In this document: positions 45,456 through 56,339 of the stretch, piece after piece
Layout of the letters: every line of letters begins with the position of its first letter
Position numbering within the stretch: the stretch's first letter is position 1
Source: Owenia fusiformis
Taxonomy: Eukaryota; Annelida; Polychaeta; Sabellida; Oweniidae
NCBI GenBank assembly: GCA_903813345.2
Contig: CAIIXF020000291.1
Coordinates: 630-64,629, forward strand
Direction of reading: 5' to 3'
DNA: 64,000 bases
Position numbers and translations under genes: made by a program
Notes under the pieces: model-generated
Database searches by the model: none
What the model saw: the letters and a program-made list of their open reading frames with translations, nothing else
What the model was told of the DNA's origin: nothing

Positions 45456-47030
45456 CGAACGTACCGACCGAGGCCCAAGAACCGCGGAGCACCGCCGTTT
45501 CGGTGCACCGTTAGACCCTTAATAGAAGCTAGGATATATAGCAACCTTGCAATGAAGTTCTTATATTGGAAATAAACTCCACAAAACTACAAATATTACC
45601 CTGTCCTGTTATAGACTTAATTAGTTTGCCATAGCTACTACAATCATATTATATAATACACAATCTGAATTATATTTGTAAATCATATAAAGGGCCGTAA
45701 TACCATGTATAACACTCAAAATTGATGTGCACTTGAATACTTTCAAAATAATCAGACATCTGGTTGTTAAAATTCAAGCATACTTTTCTGGCTGTTCATC
45801 TTGCATTCGCCTTTTGAAGATAACTGCTTGTTGACAGCTCCCATATGCAGTCCCATTTATGTGCAGAAACCCACTTTTAGCAATCACCGATACATTTGAT
45901 CAATTTATCGCTATTGGCAATAATAGCAATAAAATAAAATTTATTGCTATTAGCAATAAATAGCAATAATTTTGATAATGCTTTTAGCAATAATTTTGAT
46001 AATAGCAAAATTATACCTATTTGTGCTATATCTATATTATTAAGAACCTGGCACATCTGCATGTTCAGAAATTTTGTTCACATGTTATTTTGACGTAAAC
46101 ACAAATCCTTGATCTTCCTTGAATCTTTAAGTAAGTTTCAAGATGATTTGAAATATTACACGTCACCATTTTCCGATTCTCGGGAAACCAGTGTATGTAA
46201 CATAGGACTAGGAATATGTATTATTGATGTATTATTGAAGTTTGTCAAATTGGAGCCTAACTATTCCCTCAGAAAAACCATAGGTAGATGTATTATTTGG
46301 GAGAATTTACAAATTTTTGCATCTTATATCTCAAATAACTTCATCTTTTGATAACAAAACACAGTTCTTTTGGGAGATAATATTTATCTTAGATAGCAAA
46401 TAATCTACGAGGTTGGTTAATCATGCACCTTGTTTAAACACTACTCACCCTCCTTTTCCTACCTAATTCAATGGTTCCAGACTGTGAGAAAGTTGCTCTG
46501 TCCCTTCAGTTTTATGTAATTATGGGCCCACAGCATCATTTTGTATAATTCACCCTGACCCTTATAATCCATACTCAAGCATATCAAAAGCAAAAAATTC
46601 ACACTCAGAAACCATAGTGATTTTAGAAAGCAATATGTCTGAGATATTTAAGAATCCATTGATTGGTCAATCACAGGCCTTAAAACTCACATTTTGCCTA
46701 ATGCCAAATTAACTACATGGCCAATTTTTGGGGATTTATTTACTTTCTTCAGATAGGAACTGTGTATTTAAAAGACGTAATAAAATTAAATAAAAATAGC
46801 ATAAACCCATCATATCATGTCATCTTATGTCATCATATCATCTTGTGTTTCAATATATTTTTTATACTTGCCATTGAAGCCTAATAACTTGCCGATGCCC
46901 ACATATATGAAAATAAATTGACCGTAAGTGCATCACCATAAATACTATATTCTATGAAATTATTGCATAACTTCCAACATTCAAACATTGGTATAGTTTT
47001 AAGCTATTGAAGAGGTGTGTACCCAATTAT
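45456..47030. other. No gene recognised; short CG-rich patch at its start
   Basis: 45,441-45,520 is unusually CG-rich (GTACCGACCGAGG, AACCGCGGAGCACCGCCG) and may belong to the foldback's right end. The rest is AT-rich. A short GCAATAA/TTATTGC-rich patch lies at 45,900-46,010. Short frames look like chance. Confidence 0.4.
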
Positions 47031-47067
47031 GTGTATTATATAAACTTTTAGAGGGAAGTGTACCAAG

Positions 47068-47430
47068 TAACCTGCTACAATTGTTTCCAAACTTTTGGAG
47101 GGGACTGTACTAATTGAAATTGTTTTCAAACTTTTGGAGGAAAGTGTTGTTCCTAATACAATTGCTTCCAAACTCCTGCAGGGAAGTACACCTATTGCAA
47201 ATGTTTCCAAACTTTTACAAAGTGTACCTACTACAATTGTTTCCAAACTTTTTGAGGGGAGTGTACCTGGTAAACTTCTACAATTGTTTCTAGATTTTTA
47301 GAGGGAGCAATTATACCTATTGTAATTGTTTACAAACCTTTGAAAGGAAGTGTTGTACCTAATACAATTGTTTCCAAACTTTTTGAGAGGAGTTTACTTG
47401 GTAACCTACTATAATTGTTTCCAAATTGAG
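47068..47430. repeat. Minisatellite of about 42 bp, about nine copies
   Basis: Units are anchored on CAATTGTTTCCAAACTTTT followed by GGAGGG.AGTGTACC. Anchors fall near 47,076, 47,117, 47,158, 47,196, 47,234, 47,279, 47,321, 47,361 and 47,411. Short frames on both strands repeat the unit and are not genes. Confidence 0.85.
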
Positions 47431-47439
47431 ATAAACTAA

Positions 47440-48160
47440 ATCGTTATTTAAAACAATCATTTTCTTAGATGAAAGAATGAACCATCTCAGAGTTTTCATC
47501 ACTCATCAAAGACATGTGAAAATCACTTAAGTGCCTTTAGTAGAACATGGGTCTCAAACGTCATGAAAATGACACTTTGCAATTTCCAGACGAGTATCAA
47601 CGTGACATGGTAGCGGATGGGCGTCAGAAAATGAGGTAGAGGGAGGTCTATAACGGAGTCGGCTGTCATTTTTTGTGCTTTCTTAGTACTATAAGGAGAC
47701 CAGTTGGGCAAAAGAATACCTTGATCAAAGAAAAAATCCCCAAAATAATGAAACACCTTTAGGTATATGTATTCCAACAGTAGCCCTCAGCTATGGGGAG
47801 ACAATCACAATCTAAATGACATATTCTTGACACAAGTTCTTCTGTGCCCATTAATGAATACTGTTATTCCTCTTAATTTGGAGCTATCTAATTTGGCGAA
47901 TTTATCAAAAACGGAAAAGTGGCGGAGAATTTAGTAGGTCTAAATAACTGTGAAATTGAATAACCTCTACTTACTAACTGGATGCTATCTTATTGCGACT
48001 TTCTATCAAAATGGTGCAATTTATTTATCTTGAACCACGATACACCATTTTTCCGAACAGAAATTAGACAGGATGAAAATTTTGAAAAATTGGCATGGAT
48101 TGGTGATTTTTTGCAATACGCCAAATGAAGTAGAAAAACAGTATAGTAGATTGATTCTGA
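47440..48160. other. No feature recognised
   Basis: An 84-residue minus-strand frame (47,523-47,777) has no recognisable motif and no splice or repeat context that supports it. The rest is AT-rich. Confidence 0.35.
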
Positions 48161-48169
48161 ACAATATAG

Positions 48170-50000
48170 TCTTGCTTCAAGCCAATATTCACTCCACTAG
48201 ACACATTCTATAAATACACATATTCTAACTAAACAAGGAAGTTTTGCATCAAGACCTTGTGTACTCCACTCCCAAATATATTCTCATCAAGGATGTCTTG
48301 CTTCAATACCTGTATATTCCACAAAACAAAACAAGCTAGTTTCTCCTCAAGCCCTTGTCTATCCCTCTCACAAACACCTTATACAAGATAGACTTGCATC
48401 AAGCCTTTGTGTATTCAATTTACAAATAGATTCTAAACAAAGAAGTTGCTTTCATCCCTGTATACTCTACTAATAAACAAAACCAGCTTGTCCCACCTCA
48501 AGCCCTTGTGTACCCCTCTCTCAAACACAAACAGTCTTGCATTAAGCCCTTGTGTATTCCATTTACAAATAGATTCTAAACAAAGAAGTTGCTTTCTATA
48601 CTCTACTAAAAATCGAAATAAAACAGCTTGTCTCACCTCAAGCCCTTGTGTACCCCTCTCTCAAACACATTATACAATATAGTCTTGCATCAAGCCCTTG
48701 TGTACCTCACTCTCACATAGATTCTAAACAAAGAGGTCTTGCTTCAATCCCTGTATACTCTACTGAACAAAACAAGCTAGTCTCAACTCAAACCCTTCTG
48801 TACCCCTCTCATAAGTATATTTTACAATATAGTCTTGCATCATGCCCTTGTATACTCCTCTCTCAAATATATTCTAAACAAAGAAGTCTTGCTTCAATCC
48901 CTGAATACAATATAAACAAAACAAGAAGTCTCGCCCTTCTGTACCCCTCTCTCAAACACACTATGCAATATAGTCCAGCATCAAGCCCTTGAGTACTCCT
49001 CTCTCAAATACATTCTGAACAAGGAACTCTTACTTCAATCCCTGTATATTCCACAAAACAAAACAAGCTACTCTCGTCTAAGGCCCTTCTGTACCCCTCT
49101 CTCAAACACATCATATAAGATAGTCTTGCACCAAGCCCTTGTTTACTCCACTCTCAAATATATTCTAAATAAGGAAGTCTCACCTCAAGCCCTTGTGTTT
49201 CTCTCTAAGAAACACATTATACAAGATAGTCTTCCATCAAGCCCTTTTGTACTCTACTCTCAAATATATTCTAAATAAAGAAGTCTTGCTTCAATTCCTG
49301 TATACTAAACTAAAAAAACAAGCTATTCTTGCCTCAAGCCCTTGTGTTTTTCACTCAAAAGCACATATACAAGATAGTCTTGCATCAAGACTTTGTGTAC
49401 TCCACTCTCAAATATATTCTAAATAAAGAAGTCTTTCTTCAATCCCTGTATACTCCACTAAAAACAAGCTATTCTCGCCTCAAGCCCTTCTGTACCCCTC
49501 TCACAAGCACATTATACAAGCCCTTGTGTTTTTCACTCACAAACACATTATACAATATACACGTAGTCTTGCATTAAGCCCTTATATACTCCACTCTCAA
49601 ATATATTCTAAATAAAGAAGTCTTTCTTCAATCCCTGTATACTCCACTAAAAACAAGCTATTCTCGCCTCAAGCCCTTCTGTACCCCTCTCACAAGCACA
49701 TTATACAAGCCCTTGTGTTTTTCACTCACAAGCACATTATACAATATACACGTAGTCTTGCATTAAGCCCTTATATACTCCACTCTCAAATATATTCTAA
49801 ATAAAGAAGTCTTGCTTCAATCCCTGTATGCTCCACTAAAAACAAGCTATTCTTGCCTGAAGCTCTTGTGTACCTATCTCTCTAACACATTATATAAGAG
49901 AGTCTTGCATCAGCCCCTTCTGTGCTTCACTCTTAAATATATTCTAAAGAAGCTAGTCTCGCATCAAGCCCTTGTGTACCTCACTCAGAAACTAATAATA
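48170..50000. repeat. Minisatellite with complex units of about 150-190 bp
   Basis: Alternating phrases recur: TCTTGCATCAAGCCCTTGTG, TACTCCACTCTCAAATATAT, TCTAAATAAAGAAGTCTTGC, TTCAATCCCTGTATACTCCA and AAGCCCTTCTGTACCCCTCT. Two adjacent units of about 190 bp (49,430-49,610 and 49,620-49,800) are nearly identical. Short frames are repeat translations. Confidence 0.9.
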
Positions 50001-50250
50001 CGTAATATAATTGAGTACCAAACATGCCTTAGTTTTTGAAAGATCACAAATTCAAATTCAAAAATGACTGTTAATATCCGCACCTTGCAACACATAAGTA
50101 TAGAAGAAAGAAGCTAATCTCGCATCAAGCCCTTGTGTACCTCACTCAGGAACAAACTATAGGTGATTATAATTGAGTACCAAACATGCCTTAGTTTATG
50201 AAATAGCACAAATTCAAATTCAAAACTGACCATTAATATCCGCACCTTGC
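49950..50250. repeat. Direct repeat of about 150 bp at the minisatellite edge
   Basis: A segment beginning CGCATCAAGCCCTTGTGTAC and continuing through GAGTACCAAACATGCCTTAG and TAATATCCGCACCTTGC occurs twice. It contains the minisatellite phrase plus new sequence. Confidence 0.75.
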
Positions 50251-50958
50251 CCACATAATATCTGCACTACTTGTTTTCGTATAGCAGTCTGTATAGGGTG
50301 ATTAAAATTCCAAATATTGCATTAACAACTTGGCAAAGGAGAGAATGTGTCAATTGGGAAAAAGATCTGATTAATTTGATAATTTTTTTTACTGTTTCTA
50401 TAGCATACTCCCCCACTGTGCAAAAATCTTTTGTTCGTACAGCATGAAGTTGAAGTTATACATTATATTTTGAATTTAATGATAGATCATTATAATTTGT
50501 GTCATGGTTGGTAGAAAATAAAAATAGAAAAGGTTACTAGAAAAACAGCAAATTTTACAACATTGACGTGCAAAGAAATATGCACAAAAGATATCCTAGT
50601 TCTCTCTCAAAATATAAATCTAAACTGATTATTTCCTTCATTCATTTTTGATTATTTTGACCAAATATTAGTGTCGTATCATGTGGAAATAACTCAATAA
50701 TACAAATATATTGGGAAGAAGCATGGCATTTATGAACATGTGACTTTTATGGTACTTGAGTATCAATTATCATCCATTTGAATTCTTCTTCTGATCTTTT
50801 TTGCTAATATATTGCTTGAACTTTGTCAACCAAAGTGGGTGCTTATTAGAGGCCAACAGAGGGTGGGCGCAACTTTTAGACAATACAAAAATTCAATTAC
50901 AGACATTTTTCCAAGAAAAAAATTGAGCATTTAGTTTAGCATTCATCGCAACTATTGA
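50251..50958. other. No feature recognised
   Basis: AT-rich sequence with no ORF above background, no repeat and no inverted repeat seen. Confidence 0.35.
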
Positions 50959-50964
50959 GTATTC

Positions 50965-51858
50965 CAGTGTTCGCGCTGGCCATTAAAATTTCTGAGTCCC
51001 AGGGACGCAACCCATTTGAAAAATTTGAGTCCCCATCTAATTTTTTTGCGTCCCTCTTATTTCTTCACAAAGTTCAAGAAATATTGTGAAAGTGAAAATA
51101 AAGTGGGCGATAATAGAGTGCTTACACTATAATGGGATAAAAATGACATATATTGTAATTTGATGCATCCTCCCGATAAATATCTATCACTGGGTCCTTT
51201 TTACACAATTCTTAAGTAATGTTATACCAAAATAGTCCGAAATGAATAAAGGAAATGCTCAAATTAAGAGTTTTGTTTTCACATTTTACAAACCTGCGAT
51301 CTTGAAGGTCATGTCAAGGTCGTGAACTTTTGCTTCTTTTTATTAACATTTCTCCTTATTCTGAACACTTTTAGATGAAAAACCTCGATCTATCATTAAA
51401 CATTTATCTTGATGTATAACATTAGATCATAATGGTTTCTAGTGGAAATGATAAAGACAATCGTGAAAAACAATCGTTTCAATTTGTGGGGAACCACAGG
51501 GGATTTCTGCAATATTGTATGTTTTGATCTTCCATTTCGATTGCGGCATTTTCCGGAATATATCGAAACCAATCAAAATCCATGTCTCATACTGGAAACC
51601 CTGTTAATCTTCGGTAGTCATGATAGCCAATCAGATTTGTCGATATAAATATACCTGGATCATTGCTCGTATATCAAGGTAGTGAGTTTGAAAATCTTGA
51701 TGAAAATCATGTTTCACCGCTACTGTGCTGCAGTAAAAGTTATCTTGAAGCAGTTTATAATTTTTGCGTCCTAGGGACGTAAGTTGATTTTGATTTTTAC
51801 GTCCAACCTTCTGAAATTTCCGTAAAAATGGCAAAAAACGGCGTCAACGCGAACACTG
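50965..51858. mobile_element. DNA transposon remnant with CAGTGTTCGCG ends
   Basis: The ends CAGTGTTCGCG and CGCGAACACTG are perfect 11-bp inverted repeats. Inverted similarity continues inside (GAGTCCCAGGGACGCAA against TTTGCGTCCTAGGGACG). A perfect 6-bp direct repeat, GTATTC, flanks it (50,959-50,964 and 51,859-51,864). At 894 bp with only short frames it is non-autonomous. CAGTG ends resemble hAT elements, but those usually make 8-bp duplications, so the superfamily stays open. Confidence 0.75.
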
Positions 51859-52188
51859 GTATTCAGTAGAATTTTTGTAAGGGAATGGTCAGACTTGCTA
51901 GCCAAACTTCAAATGCTTTAATTATACATGTTCTAAGGCCTATCTCATTGCTATACATACACATAGAAAAGATCAACTGACTTACTTTTTAAAATACAAG
52001 ATTTCTGAACATGTGCAAGGTTCGATAACATCAAAAATAATAAAACATACCTTGAAATCTGAGATCTTCACTGCTGACTGAGCCCAAACGCTTAGTCTGC
52101 TCCTCAAGTCAAGAAATGATCTTCTCAGAATCTACCCAGTAAAGCTAAAAAATTAAGAAAGGCAATTTTGTAAATTTTTCATAAGATA

Positions 52189-52419
52189 CAGGGCTCTCAC
52201 CAGGCTTTTAGACTGTGGCGCAGCTGCACACTCTATTTAGCACCCTCCACACCCTATTGGCAAATCATGACTGTTTCCACAGTCTAAACTTGACTGAATA
52301 TACAATAATACCATGTAAAAATGATAAAACATAACATAAACATAATTTATCACGATTGAATGGTTATTCTGAAGATGTTAGCACCACGCCCTAAATATTT
52401 CCTGGTGGTGAGAGCCCTG
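52189..52419. mobile_element. MITE with CAGGGCTCTCACCAGG ends
   Basis: CAGGGCTCTCACCAGG at the left and CCTGGTGGTGAGAGCCCTG at the right form inverted repeats. AGATA is repeated directly on both sides (52,184-52,188 and 52,420-52,424). Length is 231 bp and non-coding. The ends resemble hAT-type MITEs; the assignment is tentative. Confidence 0.7.
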
Positions 52420-52455
52420 AGATAACACCACGCCCAGTGACTGGACAAAATGAAC

Positions 52456-52469
52456 GGGGGGGGGGGGGG
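52456..52469 (+). repeat. G14 homopolymer
   Basis: A run of fourteen G. A C10 run lies at 52,801-52,810. Both are length-unstable tracts where assembly length may be wrong. Confidence 0.9.
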
Positions 52470-52990
52470 ATTAGGTGATATCTAATAATGCCATTGCTCA
52501 CTTTTTACTTTTTAAAGTTAGTTTTCATGCATTATAGAAAAAAAAATTTAGGCATCATCAAAATCACTTTTGGTGATGCATATCGCGATGCATCGATTAA
52601 TCGTGACAACACTAGTGACGATGTGCCTTTTATAATAGATCTATCTTAGAAGCGTATCAGCTCAAAAAAGATACTAGAAAATCTAACATTTTCTGCACCT
52701 ATTCATTTAGCAATTCAGTACTTAACTTTCTCTTCAAAAAATAAATCTTCCAGAATTGTTAAATGTTATTGCAGAAATCTCCTACCCCCTCCCCCTTATG
52801 CCCCCCCCCCTCTGTTCATTGTCCGATCAATGGCGTGAAAACATCTACAAACTTCACACTTTTCTTAATTAGACACCAGGTTCATCAGTTAGTTTTCATG
52901 TAAAACTATATTGAAACAGAATCTTTAAATATTTATTTAACAAAGATTCAGCTGAAATGCAAGCAGAGAAAAATTCGTAGTATGATAAAG
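52470..52990. other. No gene; small repeat fragment
   Basis: GCATATCGCGATGCATCGAT followed by TAATCGTGACAACACTAGTG (about 52,577-52,616) looks like the end of a dispersed transposon family. Otherwise AT-rich with C-rich tracts near 52,785-52,810. Confidence 0.35.
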
Positions 52991-52993
52991 AAT

Positions 52994-53786
52994 GGTTATC
53001 CCGTGCCAGGACTATAGTCATGGGTGTAGCGCCTATTATGCAAAATACGCACAGGCATACCAAATGAATTTGAAAAAAATTAAAATGTTAAAATGCATTA
53101 ATTTATTTGCGAATTTATTGATGCTTCCTAACGTATCTGTATGTTTACCATTGTCAACATTTAAAGTTGATAAAAACGCTTAGATTCCATCAAATAACGT
53201 CCTTGAAAAAAAATTTCGCAGGGGAGCATACCCCCGGACCCCCCCGCAATGCGCGGCCTTCGGCCACGCAATCAGGCATCCCCGAGTATGCGCACCAACT
53301 CAAAATATAGACCTATGTCCATGATAGTCCTGGACCGAGCACTATCTTTTACCTGTACGATTACAACTTGGGAGAATTATTTACACCCCTAACACTTAGC
53401 ATTCTATTTGTGTACTTGAATCGGCAGAACAAAGAAATTTTTGTTTTTGATCGCAATATTTGCGTGTAATATTTAACTTATTTGAACTGTCAAATTCCTC
53501 CATTTATTGGTACTTCCAGGCCAGTCAAACAAGGAATCCCCTTTTAAATCCAACCGCCATCTTGAAAAGTGATGGAATCTCTCTCGATCAAAAATGAAAA
53601 TTTCTTCGTTCTGCCGATAAACCCAGACAATTGTGGATTCAAGTACATGAAAAGAATGCTAAAATACCCAGGAATCAATTAAAGTAGGTATTTTAAGTGT
53701 AAGAGGCATAGATAATTCTCCCAAGTTGTAATCGTACAGGCAAAAGATTACACTCGGTCTAGGACTATAGTCCTGGCACAGGATAA
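52994..53786. mobile_element. Inverted-repeat element interrupted by an insertion
   Basis: The right arm (about 53,590-53,786) is the inverse of a left arm split in two: GTGCCAGGACTATAGTC at 52,999-53,018 and ATAGTCCTGGACCGAGCACT through TGATCGC at about 53,315-53,463. Shared inner stretches include GTACGATTACAACTTGGGAG and its complement, and CGGCAGAAC(A/G)AAGAAATTTT. The two left pieces flank an insertion of about 300 bp. Non-coding. Confidence 0.65.
53017..53313. mobile_element. CG-rich insertion within the left arm
   Basis: It starts near CATGGGTGTAGCGCC and ends near GACCTATGTCCATG, so CATGG is inverted at the ends. The right half has GGGGAGCATACCCCCGGACC and the hairpin GCGCGGCCTTCGGCCACGC. 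A 63-residue plus-strand frame spans part of it with no recognisable motif. The element class is unknown. Confidence 0.45.
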
Positions 53787-54093
53787 AAGAATGACTTTTG
53801 AATCTCTATGTAATAAATAATTAATTTTTCCATTTCGATTTCGATACATGTTGAAACTTTTCTACGTGTCTAAGCTTAGATTTAACACTTTGAATTTGGA
53901 CCAAAATAATTAATCGATCACTTGTGTGACTTTAGGGCCCAGAGAGGCCAGGAAAGCGTTTCCCGAAATTTGTTAGCTATTATATCTACGACCGTGTATG
54001 CTACGAAAATGATGAAAAATAAATATCCAAATAAGAACCAGAAACATTGAAGAACAGCATACAACGGTCGGATTTTTAAGACTATCTCCTACA
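53787..54093. other. No feature recognised
   Basis: Short spacer between two inverted-repeat elements, without an ORF or clear repeat. Confidence 0.35.
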
Positions 54094-54476
54094 GTCCATT
54101 TCACTGCTTCATTGCGTCAGTAGAACGACAAAAATAAGAAATTGGGAGACCATTGTGCAATAATATATGGAAAAGTGTATTCATAATGTACATGAATGAC
54201 ATTTGTATATTTCAGATTTTTGTGCAATAAGCCTGTGCTGTCTTGTAATTTGAAGAATTTCAGCCATGTTAATCTTATTGAAAATAACATGGCAGAGAAG
54301 CATCCAAATACAAGAGGCCACACACTTTATAAGCCAAACTAGAAGCAATCCAAGATATACAAATGTCATTCATGTACAATAGGAATATATTTTTCCATAT
54401 ATTATTGCAAAATGATATTTTGATTTCTTATTTTTTTAGCTTTTACTGACACAGTTAAACAATGAAATGGACTCTA
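54094..54476. mobile_element. Foldback element with arms of about 110 bp
   Basis: Left arm: CAGTCCATTTCACTGCTTCA, then AATAAGAAAT, TTGTGCAATAATATATGG and GTACATGAATGACATTTGTA. Right arm: TACAAATGTCATTCATGTAC, CCATATATTATTGCAAAATG and AATGAAATGGACT. The loop is about 140 bp. Two overlapping short minus-strand frames are shadows. Confidence 0.7.
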
Positions 54477-54656
54477 GAATCTAAACACAAATTCTCGGTA
54501 TAAGTTCATATGGTGAAAATAACGAAATAATGAAATGTTACTGTGTGTCTACTTAGCAGTTTGTTCTATGTCATCCCTCCTGCAAGGTTACATTGTGGAA
54601 CTCAGCCAAACACGATACTGAAGGCAGTATTCTATGGTTAAAAAATCTAAATCGTA

Positions 54657-54988
54657 AAAAACCGGATGACCGGGTACCCGGTCGACCAGGTACCTAACGT
54701 TCCTAGCAGGGTTACCAACTTTCAAACTTCCACATTTCCCCCGATATATAGTAGCGAATTGACTTGACAGACTTAGCCTACCAAGTGCACTGCTGTTCGA
54801 TATATATATATGTTGTCAAAACGTTCTTACGATGTGAAATAACCTCAAAATGTGACGTCGAAAATAACGTACATGTATCGTCCAGATCCAACGTTATAAA
54901 TAAAAAAATTCCTAACCCTGCTAGGAACGTTAGGTACCCGGTCGACCGGGTACCTGGTTACCTGGTTACCCGGTCACCCGTTTTTTTA
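54657..54988. mobile_element. MITE with GGGTACCCGGTCGACC inverted repeats
   Basis: The arms (about 54,657-54,714 and 54,912-54,988) contain CCGGGTACCCGGTCGACCAG, GTACCTAACGTTCCTAGCAG and their complements. The right arm has an extra tandem GGTTACCTGGTTACCCGG. Non-coding, and nested inside the 54,468-55,640 element. Confidence 0.7.
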
Positions 54989-55329
54989 CACAAACCCTTC
55001 TGCAGCCCCTTGGAGACTTCCAGAATTGAACAAAGTAGTGAACGTTGCGATCTTTCAACTTTAGTTTGTTGTTTTTCACCACTTTATGTGTAGTGTTTTC
55101 ATTTAGGAGGCGGTCTTATTTGAATGCATCATTTCAGGTCTTTATGAATCAATAGATAAGCAGACTAAAAATACAATTTACCAGCTTCTTTCATTGTGTA
55201 CTGGGCCTGTTAGGCACGAAATACAATTTAGCAGTTTCGTTCGTTGCGTAATTGGGCCTTCTATAATCAGTAGCAAATGCTCGGAAAAGATTTTCCAAAA
55301 TATTTACTTCCGTTTTCCTTGAAGACATG

Positions 55330-55518
55330 GTTGGGTGACACGTCATTGACACGTTATGAAGTTACATGATCAATACAGTAACTAGTCACATGATCAGACA
55401 AGTGTCAGTCACGTGAGCTTGCAAAATGGACGATCTAAATTTCAAAAAAATTCTGCTAAGATCAGCATCAACATGTTGTTGCCTTCATTGTCGGGTTTGG
55501 CTGCGTTCCACAATGTAA
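55330..55518 (+). promoter_or_regulatory. E-box cluster before a short ATG frame
   Basis: GTCACATGATC and AGTCACGTGAGC contain E-boxes (CATGTG/CACGTG type), with GACACGTCATTGACACGTTA just upstream. Then ATGGACGATC starts a 30-residue frame (55,426-55,518, MDDLNFKKILLRSASTCCC...) that runs into the right arm of the inverted-repeat element. It could be a promoter and first exon, or chance. No homology is recognised. Confidence 0.2.
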
Positions 55519-55650
55519 CCTAGCAGGATGGATGACATAGAACAAACTGCTAAGTAGACACACAGTAACATTTCATAATTTCGTTATTTTCACCATATGA
55601 ACTTATATCGTGAATTTGTGTTTGAATTCTAGCATAGAGCCCGGCCACCT

Positions 55651-55815
55651 TTTTTTGGAGTAGGATCAGTAGCTCAATAAACATTCCTCCAGATGAGACA
55701 CCAACAAGAAAATTTGGTCTCTCTTCTTCTGAATTATTCTTTGAGCCTATGAAATCCCACTGCAAAATGATCTGGCCAACATCTATGCCTCCTTGTAGTA
55801 TTAAGTTACACCCGC
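55651..55815 (-). other. Possible exon fragment, unrecognised
   Basis: On the minus strand a frame through NLILQGGIDVGQIILQWDFI and PNFLVGVSSGGMFIELLILL is open, and its composition looks more protein-like than nearby frames. It ends at an AAAAAAAG|GTGGCC donor-like string. No acceptor is convincing and I do not recognise the sequence. It may be a captured exon or chance. Confidence 0.2.
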
Positions 55816-56042
55816 CATTTTGTTTTATATGAAAATGAATTTGTGATTCTTTATATTTTATTGCAAATTTCTACATCAGTCTCTATCGATTCGAACACAA
55901 TTATGTATTGAAGCTACTCACCTTACAATAAGCTTCAATTGTGCACACGTGTGTTGCTTTATTACACTCAGGAAAGCGCTATAAACTGCTATAATCCTAG
56001 GAGTATGAAGAAACAAGTTTCCAACTTAGCGTGTTGGAGACG

Positions 56043-56084
56043 ACTAACGAGTAACAACTTTCTTCAAAGTTGTTACTCGTTAGT
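56043..56084. repeat. Perfect hairpin, 19-bp stem and 4-base loop
   Basis: ACTAACGAGTAACAACTTT is followed by CTTC and then its exact complement. No mismatch is present in the stem. It stands outside the recognised elements. Confidence 0.9.
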
Positions 56085-56339
56085 AGATCAAACCACTAGT
56101 CAGGTAGCCAAATGCAAAAAATTACGGTGAGGGTTGAAAACGGGTAGAAAGTTTTTTTTCTGCATTTTCCGATACTCTACTAGGTATTTATCAAAATAAA
56201 AAAATGTGGCACGTGGTATATGTTGAGCATTTTTTACAAAACTTAATTGAAATTATGCAAAATATGAAAAGTGGGTGTGGCATTTTTGCCATGAAGCACT
56301 ATGCTAACTGAACAAACACTTTTTAAAGCCCACTTAAAA

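Larger units (their letters stand above)
54468..55640. mobile_element. Second inverted-repeat element, arms about 145 bp
   Basis: Left arm 54,468-54,612 and right arm 55,486-55,637 share TATAAGTTCATATGGTGAAA, GTGTGTCTACTTAGCAGTTT, GTTCTATGTCATCC and GGTTACATTGTGGAAC, inverted. The interior holds the smaller inverted-repeat element at 54,657 and a stretch with E-boxes. Confidence 0.7.

Noticed and set aside
45319-45522. 67-residue frame at the right end of the foldback
   Set aside because: It lies within the CG-rich arm and adjoining patch, has no recognisable motif, and its frame is not kept in the inverted left arm.
47523-47777. 84-residue minus-strand frame
   Set aside because: No known motif, no repeat copies, and no splice or promoter context. 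Length is within chance for this composition.
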